Of a stretch of 64,000 bases of DNA, positions 28,718-37,139 are shown piece by piece; position 1 is the first letter of the stretch; each line of letters opens with the position of its first letter. The position numbers were made by a program, and so were the translations under genes. The stretch comes from Ligilactobacillus cholophilus (GTDB taxonomy: Bacteria; Bacillota; Bacilli; Lactobacillales; Lactobacillaceae). The notes under the pieces were generated by a model. It did not search any database, was not told the origin of the DNA, and was given only the letters and a program-made list of their open reading frames with translations. The stretch spans positions 620,001-684,000 of the forward strand of contig NZ_CP127832.1 in the NCBI RefSeq assembly GCF_030389495.1, written 5' to 3'.

Positions 28718-28746
28718 AGTTTACAAAGGATTAAAAATTTAGTCAA
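28718..28746 (-). promoter_or_regulatory. hisS-aspS promoter
   Basis: TTGACT at 28746-28741, 17-nt spacer, TAAACT at 28723-28718. Predicted transcription start near 28711, just upstream of stem I of the T-box. Confidence 0.8.
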
Positions 28747-28816
28747 GTTTAATTAGCACTAATTATAAATTTAATCTGAAAAAAATTCTAAAAAATTATT
28801 ATAATCATGAATACAG

Positions 28817-28846
28817 TTGCACGCTTTTAAAAAAATTTGCTAATAT
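28817..28846 (+). promoter_or_regulatory. Amidase promoter
   Basis: TTGCAC at 28817-28822, 18-nt spacer, TAATAT at 28841-28846. The -10 overlaps the ATG at 28845, so that ATG cannot be the translated start and the ATG at 28878 is used. Confidence 0.65.
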
Positions 28847-28877
28847 GAAGTTAATTTATAAACTTTGGAGATTGATT

Positions 28878-29756
28878 ATGCAAGAAAGCGAAAACGAAAA
28901 TAGTTCTTCTTATTTATGGTTAATATTGTTATTATTTATTGCTGTATTAGGTTTTAGAACTTATACATATTTTGAACAAGTTCCAATTGAAACTGAAAAT
29001 GCTGCTTTATACGAAAAACCTGAAATTAGTGCAAAAAAAGAATGCTCTATACAGAAAAATAGCCGTGTAAAGGTTTTAAAACATAAATATAATTGGGTTT
29101 ATGTAAAAACTGATAAAAATAAATATGGATGGATGGGATCATGGATGATAAGTTCTGATTATAAAGTTCCAATCAATTCAATCTCAGAAGCCACAATTGT
29201 TATTGATGCAGGGCATGGTGGTGAAGACTCTGGAGCTCTCTCTATCCAAGGAAAACAAGAGAAAACATATACCCTTAAATATGCAAAACAATTAGCAGAA
29301 AAATTGCGTAAAGAAGGTGCTCGAGTTTATATGACTCGAAGTTCAAATGAAACAGTAAGTTTAAGCAAACGTCCTTTACTAGCTGAACAAGTACATGCTG
29401 ATGCTTTTATTAGTTTTCATTTTGATTCTTCACCGCAAAATAATACTGCAACTGGATTTACAACATATTATTATCATAAAGATAATGGTTCACTTAGATT
29501 AGCAAATGATATTAATAGTCAATTAACTTCTCTCGGAATTGATAATCGAGGAGTAGATTTTGGAAATTTCCTAGTATTAAGAGATAATACTCGACCTGCT
29601 GTTTTATTAGAAAGTGGCTATATTAATTCAGCAAGAGACTTTAGTATGATTACAGATAGTAATTATCAAAATCAAGTTACAAGTGATGTTGTCAAAGGAT
29701 TGAAATTATTCTTTGAAGGCAAAGATGAGAATACAGTAATATCAAACAATTCATAG
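28878..29756 (+). CDS. N-acetylmuramoyl-L-alanine amidase with SH3b domain
   Basis: Peptidoglycan hydrolase of the Amidase_3 (zinc) family, 292 residues from the ATG at 28878 (GGAG 7 nt upstream). Layout: N-terminal membrane anchor or signal (WLILLLFIAVLGF), an SH3b domain at about residues 35-95 (AALYEKPEISAKKECSIQKN ... WVYVKTDKNKYGWM), then the catalytic domain. Catalytic zinc ligands: VIDAGHGGEDSG (His), the Glu of GKQEKTYTL, SFHFDSS (His), and LLESGYI (Glu). Cleaves the MurNAc-L-Ala bond; likely in wall remodelling. Monocistronic with its own terminator. Confidence 0.93.
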   Translation: MQESENENSSSYLWLILLLFIAVLGFRTYTYFEQVPIETENAALYEKPEISAKKECSIQKNSRVKVLKHKYNWVYVKTDKNKYGWMGSWMISSDYKVPINSISEATIVIDAGHGGEDSGALSIQGKQEKTYTLKYAKQLAEKLRKEGARVYMTRSSNETVSLSKRPLLAEQVHADAFISFHFDSSPQNNTATGFTTYYYHKDNGSLRLANDINSQLTSLGIDNRGVDFGNFLVLRDNTRPAVLLESGYINSARDFSMITDSNYQNQVTSDVVKGLKLFFEGKDENTVISNNS

Positions 29757-29761
29757 TAAAT

Positions 29762-29796
29762 AAAAAAGCACAACAATTTGATTGTTGTGCTTTTTT
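29762..29796. terminator. Bidirectional terminator between amidase and HAD phosphatase
   Basis: Perfect 15-bp repeat AAAAAAGCACAACAA / TTGTTGTGCTTTTTT with a 5-nt loop; serves both convergent transcripts. Confidence 0.92.
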
Positions 29797-29797
29797 A

Positions 29798-30427
29798 TTA
29801 ATCAATCCATTTTATAATATCGCTAATTTGATGAATACGGTGTTCTGGTTCCACAGGTTCTACAATTAAATCATCAGGATCAAATAAAATCCCTGACATT
29901 TTTGCATTATGTGCAGCTTCGATATCCAAAACACGATCACCAACCATTACACAATTTTCAGGATTCAATTCATATTTTTCTACTAATGAATTTAATGAAG
30001 CAGGATTTGGTTTTCTTGGAAATGATTTTTCAGCTGTAACTGCATCTTTGAAATATTTTTTCAAATCAAATCCGTCAAGCATTTCTAAAGAACTTTGATT
30101 TCTGTGAGTCATCAAATAATTGTGACCACCTTCGTCTACGACTCTTTCTAGAACATCTTTGACTCCAACAAATGGATGCATATTTTCCTCTAGTTTTTCC
30201 TCAACTGGGTTGTATAACTCACGCATTTTTTTTGGATCTTGAAGTCCATTTTGATCACAGTAGTATTTAAAGGTTTGTCCTAATGATGTTTGGCGCATTC
30301 TTTTATAAACTGCGCTTTCATCTAAATCGATATTTTCATCTTTAAAAACAGTTATAAAAGCTTTTACCATACCTGGATAAGTATCAAACAAAGTACCATC
30401 AAAATCCCAGAAAAATTCTCGATACAC
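29798..30427 (-). CDS. HAD-family hydrolase (phosphoglycolate phosphatase-like)
   Basis: FWDFDGTLFDTYPG (motif I nucleophile DxDGT), LMTHRN (motif II), RKPNPASL (motif III Lys), and VMVGDRVLDIEAAHNAKMSG (motif IV) give a HAD subfamily I phosphatase of about 209 residues. A GTG at 30427 (MYREFFWDFDG) is the likeliest start; a TTG at 30445 immediately after the dtd stop would add six residues but has no ribosome site. Substrate unknown. Co-transcribed with dtd and rel. Confidence 0.85.
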   Translation of the reverse strand: MYREFFWDFDGTLFDTYPGMVKAFITVFKDENIDLDESAVYKRMRQTSLGQTFKYYCDQNGLQDPKKMRELYNPVEEKLEENMHPFVGVKDVLERVVDEGGHNYLMTHRNQSSLEMLDGFDLKKYFKDAVTAEKSFPRKPNPASLNSLVEKYELNPENCVMVGDRVLDIEAAHNAKMSGILFDPDDLIVEPVEPEHRIHQISDIIKWID

Positions 30428-30445
30428 GTTTCTCACTCTTTTCAA

Positions 30446-30892
30446 TTAAATTTCATCAGTGTCATAAATAATTGTAACTGGGCCATCATTTATCAAACTT
30501 ACTTGCATATCTGCACCAAACTTTCCAGTTTCAACTTCGATTCCAAAAGATTGTAATTTATTATTAAAATATCTATAGTTTTCTTTCGCAATCTCCGGTT
30601 CTTGTGCCAACATAAAATTTGGACGATTTCCCTTTTTGGTTGCAGCATATAGAGTAAATTGCGAAACTGATAAAATTTTACCCTCAATTTCTTTTATTGA
30701 CAAATTCATTTTACCATTTTCATCATTAAAAAGCCTAGCATTTACAATTTTACGTGCCAAATAATCAATTTGTTTAGTACTATCATTCTTTCCAAAACCA
30801 ACTAATAATAAAAAACCTTTATTAATCTCTCCGACAATTTCCTTATCAATTTCTACTTTTGCACTTTTTACCCTTTGTAAGACAACGCGCAT
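30446..30892 (-). CDS. dtd: D-aminoacyl-tRNA deacylase
   Basis: 148 residues, normal length. Releases D-amino acids from mischarged t[19 protein letters not shown] at the start, [19 protein letters not shown] in the middle with the SQFTL motif, and [14 protein letters not shown] at the end carry the active-site GP motif. GGAGG precedes the ATG. Lies 25 nt after rel, a conserved rel-dtd pair in Firmicutes. Confidence 0.96.
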   Translation of the reverse strand: MRVVLQRVKSAKVEIDKEIVGEINKGFLLLVGFGKNDSTKQIDYLARKIVNARLFNDENGKMNLSIKEIEGKILSVSQFTLYAATKKGNRPNFMLAQEPEIAKENYRYFNNKLQSFGIEVETGKFGADMQVSLINDGPVTIIYDTDEI

Positions 30893-30917
30893 AACATATC
30901 CTCCATTTTAAATATAA

Positions 30918-33143
30918 TTAATGAATTGGACGTTCTACTAAATAAACGTCTGGAATACGCTTTACATTATCTATCAATCGTTGCAAATGAACTTTGTTAC
31001 GAATTCTAATGACAACTGTAACTGTAGTCATTTGATTATGATCAACATTTCCATTCACAGACTTTAATGTCTTAGTAGTATTATTAATGACTTGTAATAT
31101 GTCACTTAATAAGCCACTTCGATTGTATCCTTGAATTTTTAATTCTGCATCATATAATTTTTGCTCACTTGGCAATGTATTCCAGGAGACATTAATTAAT
31201 CTTTGTCCATGTTGTTCCTCAGAATTAACATTTGGACAGTCTACACGGTGAATCGAGACACCTCTTCCTTTGGTAATATAACCAACAATTTTATCTCCAG
31301 GAATAGGATTACAACATCGACTTAATCGAACCATCATATTATCAATTCCAGCAATTAAAATATCACTTTGCTTTTCTTGAATTTTTTCATGATCATTTTT
31401 TACATTTTCAATTTTTTTATGATGTTCTAATAATTCTTTTTCTTGTTTTTTTCGTTCTTCGTCTTCACGCTTTTGTCGAATATCTTTTGTAAGTAAATTT
31501 ACGATTCCTAGTGGTTGAATGCTTCCAAAACCAATTCCAACGTATAACTCTTCCATTGAAGGAAGTTGTTTTTTAGTTAATACTCGTTTAATATTTTTTT
31601 CAACTAAAACATCATGTGGATTAAATCCTTCTTCAGTTAAAGTATTATCTAAAATTTCGCGTCCCTTATCTAGATTTTCTTCTCGATCTCGTTTTTTGAA
31701 AAATTTTCTAATTTTATTCCGTGCCCTATTAGTGTGGACTAACTTTAACCAATCTCTTCCAGGTCCTACAGAATTTGTTGAAGTTAAAATATCTACAATA
31801 TCGCCATTTTTAATTTGATAATTTAATGGTACAATTTTACCATTTACCTTTGCTCCAGTTGTATGATTTCCAATCTCAGTATGAATTGCATACGCCATAT
31901 CAAGTGGTCCAGCGCCTTTAGGCAATTCTGTAACATCTCCCTTAGGAGTAAATGCATACACTCGGTCACTAAAGAGATCACCTTTAACACTGTCCATAAA
32001 ATCCTTTGCATTAACTGATTCATTTTGAAGTTCAATAATTTCTTTAAAGATATTCAGCTTATCTCCAGTTACCGTAGCTTTAACTGGATCAGTTTTTCCT
32101 TCTTTATATGCCCAATGTGCAGCAATACCATATTCAGCAACTCTATGCATCTCTTCAGTTCTTATTTGAACCTCAAATGGTTTTCCTTTTGGTCCAATAA
32201 CTGTTGTATGTAACGACTGATACATATTTGCTTTAGGCATTGCAATATAATCTTTGAATCTACCTGGCATTGGTTTCCATTTAGTATGAATTGCACCTAA
32301 AACTGCATAACAATCTTTAATTGATTTAACAATTACTCTAACAGCTAACAAGTCATAAATCTGACTAAATTGCTTATGTTGGTCACGCATTTTCCTATAA
32401 ATCGAATAAATATGCTTTGGTCGACCGTAAATTTCACATTCAATATTAAGATCTTTAATCGCATCTTTTATATCTTCAATTGCTTCATTAATATACTTAA
32501 TTCGTTCTGTTCTTTTAGAGTCCATTAAATGAACAATTCTATAATATTGTTGTGGATTCAAATATCTTAATGATATATCTTCTAATTCCCATTTTATTGT
32601 ACTAATTCCTAAACGATCTGCTAGTGGAGCATAAATCTCTAACGTTTCATTTGCAATTCTTCTTTGCTTATCAGGTCTTAAATGTCCTAAAGTTCTCATA
32701 TTATGTAAACGATCTGCCAATTTAACAATAATTACACGTAAATCTTTTGCCATTGCAAGTAATAATTTACGATGATTTTCAGCAAGTTGTTCTTGATGAG
32801 ACTTGTATCTAATTTTACCTAATTTTGTGACACCATCAACAATTACTTCAACATCGTGATTAAACAATTCCCCAATATCACCTAATGTAACATTAGTATC
32901 TTCTACTACATCATGTAAAAATCCAGCAGCAACTGTTTCAGGATCCATTTTTAAATTAGCTAAAATTCCAGCTACTTGAATTGGATGAATAATATAAGGT
33001 TCACCAGACTGACGGAATTGCTTACTATGAACATAAGTTGCAAAATCACATGCCTTTTGCACTAACTTTACATGTTCTTTATTCATATATTTTTGGCACA
33101 TTTCTATTACGTCGTCAGCATTCCATATTGTTTCTTTTTCCAT
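30918..33143 (-). CDS. rel: Bifunctional (p)ppGpp synthetase/hydrolase (Rel)
   Basis: 741 residues. Domains in order: HD hydrolase (about 30-200) with FLHDVVEDT intact, so degradation is expected; synthetase (about 230-360) with MYQSLHTTVIGP and VQIRTEEMHRVAEYGIAAHW; TGS (about 400-460, VYAFTPKGDVTELPKGAGPLDMAYAIHTE); helical region; zinc-finger/CC region RLSRCCNPIPGDKIVGYI; C-terminal ACT (LYDAELKIQGYNRSGLLSDILQ). Controls the stringent response on ribosomes with uncharged tRNA. GGAG lies just before the ATG. Confidence 0.97.
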   Translation of the reverse strand: MEKETIWNADDVIEMCQKYMNKEHVKLVQKACDFATYVHSKQFRQSGEPYIIHPIQVAGILANLKMDPETVAAGFLHDVVEDTNVTLGDIGELFNHDVEVIVDGVTKLGKIRYKSHQEQLAENHRKLLLAMAKDLRVIIVKLADRLHNMRTLGHLRPDKQRRIANETLEIYAPLADRLGISTIKWELEDISLRYLNPQQYYRIVHLMDSKRTERIKYINEAIEDIKDAIKDLNIECEIYGRPKHIYSIYRKMRDQHKQFSQIYDLLAVRVIVKSIKDCYAVLGAIHTKWKPMPGRFKDYIAMPKANMYQSLHTTVIGPKGKPFEVQIRTEEMHRVAEYGIAAHWAYKEGKTDPVKATVTGDKLNIFKEIIELQNESVNAKDFMDSVKGDLFSDRVYAFTPKGDVTELPKGAGPLDMAYAIHTEIGNHTTGAKVNGKIVPLNYQIKNGDIVDILTSTNSVGPGRDWLKLVHTNRARNKIRKFFKKRDREENLDKGREILDNTLTEEGFNPHDVLVEKNIKRVLTKKQLPSMEELYVGIGFGSIQPLGIVNLLTKDIRQKREDEERKKQEKELLEHHKKIENVKNDHEKIQEKQSDILIAGIDNMMVRLSRCCNPIPGDKIVGYITKGRGVSIHRVDCPNVNSEEQHGQRLINVSWNTLPSEQKLYDAELKIQGYNRSGLLSDILQVINNTTKTLKSVNGNVDHNQMTTVTVVIRIRNKVHLQRLIDNVKRIPDVYLVERPIH

Positions 33144-33190
33144 TATTCTCCTTCACCTTAATTCTAGTAAAAATAAATCAGACATTTTAA

Positions 33191-33511
33191 TTATCTTTTT
33201 ATACCATATGCTAATAAACTAGCTGCTAAAAAAATAAATGCAACAAATTTTAAAGGACTAATAAAGAATGTTTTTGCTGTAATAAAAAACATAACTGGAA
33301 AAATTAATAGTAAAATCCATGAATCTTTATGTTTTCCAGCATACAAACCTACTAAAACTGAAAAAATCATATCAAATCCAAATACAATAAAACCAATTTG
33401 CGTAACATCATCAATTGTAAATAATTCAGAAACCATTGGAATAACCAATGCAAAAATTGCTGAAATCACTATATACCACAGTGTTCTAATTAAATTTATT
33501 TTTTTACTCAT
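33191..33511 (-). CDS. Small unassigned membrane protein
   Basis: 106 residues with four predicted membrane helices (about 10-30, 38-58, 65-82, 85-102) and a basic ending (KR). I recognise no family. AGAGG lies about 9 nt before the ATG. Between rsmE and rel, 48 nt from rel and 39 nt from rsmE, so it is probably part of the same run of genes. Confidence 0.65.
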   Translation of the reverse strand: MSKKINLIRTLWYIVISAIFALVIPMVSELFTIDDVTQIGFIVFGFDMIFSVLVGLYAGKHKDSWILLLIFPVMFFITAKTFFISPLKFVAFIFLAASLLAYGIKR

Positions 33512-33550
33512 TCATTTAATTCCTCTTAATATAAAATATTTACATATATA

Positions 33551-34315
33551 TTACTCTAATTCTAAGCCAAAAGAAAGAGCGCTTAAAAAATAAAGTGGTG
33601 CAGTTTCAGCACGAAGAATGCGTGGTCCTAATGCTGCACAAATAAAATTATTATTACATAATTGTTCAATTTCTTCAGGAGAAATACCTCCTTCTGGGCC
33701 AAAAAATGAAATTATAGAAGAATATCCATGCTTTTTTAATTTAATTACTAAATCAGAAAGTGCATTCTTCTCACCATTTTTTGCTGATTCCTCATATGCT
33801 ACTAAAGAATAGTTACATGATTTACTGATCTCGATCAATTCAGTTAATCCACTAATAAATTTAACATTAGGTATACGCATACGATGTGATTGTTCGGCAG
33901 CATTTTGTGCAATTGTTTGAAGTCGTTGAATTTTTTTTATTTGTTTTTTATTATTCCATCTAGCAACTGAATATTGACTATTAAAAAAAATGAAGTTATT
34001 AGCACCAAGTTGTGTGCCTTTCTTAACAATTTCTTCTGCTTTATCTCCCTTGGATACACCACAAGCAATTGTCACATCGACAGGCAATTCAGAATTACAA
34101 TGTAATTCCGAAACAATTTCAAAATATCCCTTCTTCTTATCAACATCTAATATTTTTGCTATAAATCCATTTTCATTAGTTGTTACAAGTTCAAAGCAAT
34201 CATCTTTTTTCATTCTTAAAACATGAACTAAATGATGAAAAATATCATCTGGTAAAAGTAACTTTTTATTTTTATCTTCAATTGAAAATTCTTTTGTTGT
34301 AAAAAATCGTTGCAT
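33551..34315 (-). CDS. rsmE: 16S rRNA (uracil1498-N3)-methyltransferase
   Basis: 254 residues, SPOUT-fold (knotted) methyltransferase. MQRFF at the start, FFGPEGGISPEEIEQL (SAM-binding knot), and LGPRILRAETAPLYFLSAL at the end are the RsmE hallmarks. Starts 3 nt after prmA, a pairing conserved across Firmicutes. GGAG precedes the ATG. Confidence 0.96.
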   Translation of the reverse strand: MQRFFTTKEFSIEDKNKKLLLPDDIFHHLVHVLRMKKDDCFELVTTNENGFIAKILDVDKKKGYFEIVSELHCNSELPVDVTIACGVSKGDKAEEIVKKGTQLGANNFIFFNSQYSVARWNNKKQIKKIQRLQTIAQNAAEQSHRMRIPNVKFISGLTELIEISKSCNYSLVAYEESAKNGEKNALSDLVIKLKKHGYSSIISFFGPEGGISPEEIEQLCNNNFICAALGPRILRAETAPLYFLSALSFGLELE

Positions 34316-34318
34316 AAA

Positions 34319-35206
34319 TTATTCTCCTGCCATTGGAACGTGTGCAATAATTGAATACCAATCTTTTTCATTTAAAATGTCATCAATTATAAAGCCATTT
34401 GATAATAAATTTTTAATTACAATATCTTTTTTATTGGAAATAATTCCTGATGTTATGAATTTTCCACCCTTCACTAAATTGTTTTTAGCTTGAGGAATTA
34501 ATGGTATTATGATTTCCGCTAAAATATTAGCAACAATTAAGTCTTTTTTTTCATTTATTCCATCTAAAAGATTATTAACTTTAACATTTACATCTTTTGC
34601 AACTAAATTTAAAGCTAAATTTTCTTTTGTTGCTTTAATAGCCTCATTATCAATATCATAAGCATCAACTTTACCAGCACCTAAATATTTTGCTGCAATA
34701 CTTAAAACACCTGATCCAGTACCAACATCTATTATTGACTCATTTCCACGAATGGTCTTTTCTAAAGCTAACAATGCTAAACTAGTTGTTGGATGCTTAC
34801 CTGTACCAAATGCACGTCCTGGATCTAATCTAATGACATTTTCTAACTTATCCTCAGGAACATAATCTTCCCAACTAGGAACAATTGTCAAATAACGTGT
34901 AACTCTAATTGGATGATAATACTTCTTCCAAACATCTCTCCATGATTCATCATCAACATCACTAACCTTAACAACCGCTTTTCCTGGATTTAATCCGTAT
35001 TTTGATAATGATTTAATTTTTTCTTCTAACTCAGGAATTTTTTCAATTATATTAATTTTATCTGGGAAATATGTAATTATTTCTACATCATTTGCTCCAT
35101 TAGTATCATCAATTTGTACTCCACCAGCATTATTTTCCATTAAAATATTTATTACAGCTTCACTCGCTTCGTTTGAAGTTTCAATAACTAATTTAGTCCA
35201 TTCCAT
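34319..35206 (-). CDS. prmA: Ribosomal protein L11 methyltransferase
   Basis: 295 residues. C-terminal Rossmann methyltransferase: FGTGKHPTTSLAL, IDVGTGSGVLSIAAKYLGA (SAM loop), ANILAEIIIPLIP (NIL motif). The N-terminal ferredoxin-like substrate domain (WTKLVIETSNEASEAVINIL) is present. Trimethylates L11 lysines. AGGAGG upstream of the ATG; 11 nt after the DUF3013 gene. Confidence 0.96.
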   Translation of the reverse strand: MEWTKLVIETSNEASEAVINILMENNAGGVQIDDTNGANDVEIITYFPDKINIIEKIPELEEKIKSLSKYGLNPGKAVVKVSDVDDESWRDVWKKYYHPIRVTRYLTIVPSWEDYVPEDKLENVIRLDPGRAFGTGKHPTTSLALLALEKTIRGNESIIDVGTGSGVLSIAAKYLGAGKVDAYDIDNEAIKATKENLALNLVAKDVNVKVNNLLDGINEKKDLIVANILAEIIIPLIPQAKNNLVKGGKFITSGIISNKKDIVIKNLLSNGFIIDDILNEKDWYSIIAHVPMAGE

Positions 35207-35217
35207 TTATATTCCTC

Positions 35218-35700
35218 CTAAAACTTAGGATATGGTAGAATTTCATTATCATCATTATTTTTTTCAAGTTGTTTTTTAAATTCATCCATATTCCAATTTA
35301 AATTGAATGTTTCAATTTTTTCATCATTAATAAAGTCCATTAAATCAGATTCACCATTATCTAATGTATCTTGTAATACATCTAAAAAAGCATCTGCCTC
35401 CCCTTTTGTCCATCCTTTTTTTCCATTAAAGGGTAAACAAACTAAAAAATCGTCTTTATTAAATTTAATTTCCTTAGTTTTATCAAATAATAAAATTTCA
35501 TCATAAAAATCAATTATGGGTTCTACAGATTTCATATCGTTTGAATCTATAATTTCTCGATTACTATTATTCTCAATATAAAATTCCATTCCTAATATAA
35601 ACGACCGATTTTTTTTGTTCCATTTCCATTCTAATGCTCCATCAAAATCAATTTGATCTAAATTCTCATCCAAATAGTCAATCAAAGATTTTTGTTTCAT
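35218..35700 (-). CDS. DUF3013-family protein, function unknown
   Basis: 160 residues, soluble, very acidic. MKQKSLIDYLDENLDQIDFDGALEWKW with later FDGALEWKWNKKNRSF and the FNGKKGWTKGEADAFLDVL motif match the small Lactobacillales DUF3013 family as I remember it. The gene sits immediately before prmA and rsmE, which is a known neighbourhood. No catalytic residues can be pointed to. Confidence 0.78.
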   Translation of the reverse strand: MKQKSLIDYLDENLDQIDFDGALEWKWNKKNRSFILGMEFYIENNSNREIIDSNDMKSVEPIIDFYDEILLFDKTKEIKFNKDDFLVCLPFNGKKGWTKGEADAFLDVLQDTLDNGESDLMDFINDEKIETFNLNWNMDEFKKQLEKNNDDNEILPYPKF

Positions 35701-35771
35701 TTTCCATACCTCAATTTATATTCTCTTGTCAATATTTTATCGTGGTTTAATAAAACTTGCAAAACAATAAA

Positions 35772-35804
35772 AATAAAGACTATGGCATTACCATAGTCTT
35801 TATT
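35772..35804 (-). terminator. Terminator of the ugp operon
   Basis: AATAAAGACTATGG / CCATAGTCTTTATT, 14-bp perfect stem with a 5-nt loop, 19 nt after the ugpB stop. Confidence 0.9.
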
Positions 35805-35822
35805 AAAAACAATAATATTTAA

Positions 35823-37109
35823 TTATTGATTCCATGCATTCTTAAATTGTGATTCACCTTTTTTAATTAATGAATTTACATTACCATCTTTTGCATGGCT
35901 TAAAATATCTTGCATGATAGTATTCATTTCTTGATATGCAGCATTTGAATTCTTTGTTACAGGAACTGAGTATAAATGCTTTGTAGAAGCTTCAACTTGT
36001 GCTGGAACTTTAGAATCTTTATTATCCTTATATTCTTTGCTGTCAATTACACTTTGTGAAACTGGAATATAACCTGTTTGTTGTGCCCAGTATAATTGAG
36101 ATTTCTTACTTGTTAAGAATTTCATATACATAAATGCAGCTGTTCTTTGTTCTTTAGATGCATTTTTAAACATGTAAATATCTGTTCCTTGTTGCATATT
36201 CCATTTTCCTGGACGAGGTGCAACCCCATATTCGAACTTATTATTTACACCCTTCTTTACAAAACTTTCTCCTGCACTTGTACCAACAAACATTGCTACT
36301 TTTTGATTTGAAAAATCACCTGATAAATATCCATTAGAACCAGCTGTTTTGAAGTATCCATCTTTAATTCCATCAGCGTAGTAATTAATTACTTTCTTAG
36401 ATTTCTTTGATGTTAAATTAATCTTTGATGTAAAATCTACGCCTTCATTTCTCATACCTAAAACGTAGTAATTTGATAATGAATCAAATCCAGCACCAAC
36501 AACTTTGTGATCTGATTTTTCATAAATTGTTTTTGCTGCTTCCTTCAATTCTTTCGTTGTAGTTGGAACTTTTACACCATACTTATCTAACAATGTTTTA
36601 TTGTAAACTAATACTTCAACTGATTTGTTAAATGGTAATCCATATTGTTTACCATCAATTTGTGCACCTTCTAATAAATCAGACTTAATTCCACTTTTTG
36701 CAGCACTGCCCCAACCAATTTTTGAATTATTAATATAAGGTTTTAAATTAACTAATAAATCATTTTGAGCTGCTGTATATAGCCATCCAGGATATGCTTG
36801 AGTAATTGTTGGCAAATCCTTTGGTGATTGCAAAGTTGATGTAATCTTAGACTGTAAATCTTTATATTGTCCTTGATTTTCAAGTTTAACAGTAATATTA
36901 GGATTTTCTTTTTCAAAATCTTTTGTTAACTTTTCCAATGCCTTTTGTTGATTTCCTGACATTCCATGCCAAAATGTAATAGTTGTTTTCTTTGTAACTT
37001 TTGTTGGAATACTATCTGCGTTTGCAGTAGCATTAACACTCCCAGCAATTGTTGCAAAAACAGTAGCTGCTGTAGTAACTGCAACTGCTAATTTTTTTAT
37101 GAACTTCAT
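35823..37109 (-). CDS. ugpB: Glycerol-3-phosphate (glycerophosphodiester) ABC transporter, binding protein without lipobox
   Basis: 428 residues. N-terminal signal peptide with AVTTAATVFATIAGSV core and an ANA-D cleavage site (signal peptidase I type). TITFWHGMSGNQQKALEKL, the TITQAYPGWLYTAAQNDLL block and the GTDIYMFKNASKEQ region match UgpB-type family 1 binding proteins. No lipobox cysteine is present; the whole chain contains no cysteine, unusual for a Gram-positive ABC binding protein. Last gene of the ugpC-A-E-hydrolase-B operon. GGAGG before the ATG. Confidence 0.87.
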   Translation of the reverse strand: MKFIKKLAVAVTTAATVFATIAGSVNATANADSIPTKVTKKTTITFWHGMSGNQQKALEKLTKDFEKENPNITVKLENQGQYKDLQSKITSTLQSPKDLPTITQAYPGWLYTAAQNDLLVNLKPYINNSKIGWGSAAKSGIKSDLLEGAQIDGKQYGLPFNKSVEVLVYNKTLLDKYGVKVPTTTKELKEAAKTIYEKSDHKVVGAGFDSLSNYYVLGMRNEGVDFTSKINLTSKKSKKVINYYADGIKDGYFKTAGSNGYLSGDFSNQKVAMFVGTSAGESFVKKGVNNKFEYGVAPRPGKWNMQQGTDIYMFKNASKEQRTAAFMYMKFLTSKKSQLYWAQQTGYIPVSQSVIDSKEYKDNKDSKVPAQVEASTKHLYSVPVTKNSNAAYQEMNTIMQDILSHAKDGNVNSLIKKGESQFKNAWNQ

Positions 37110-37139
37110 AAAAGTTCCTCCTTTATAAAATTTTTTATT

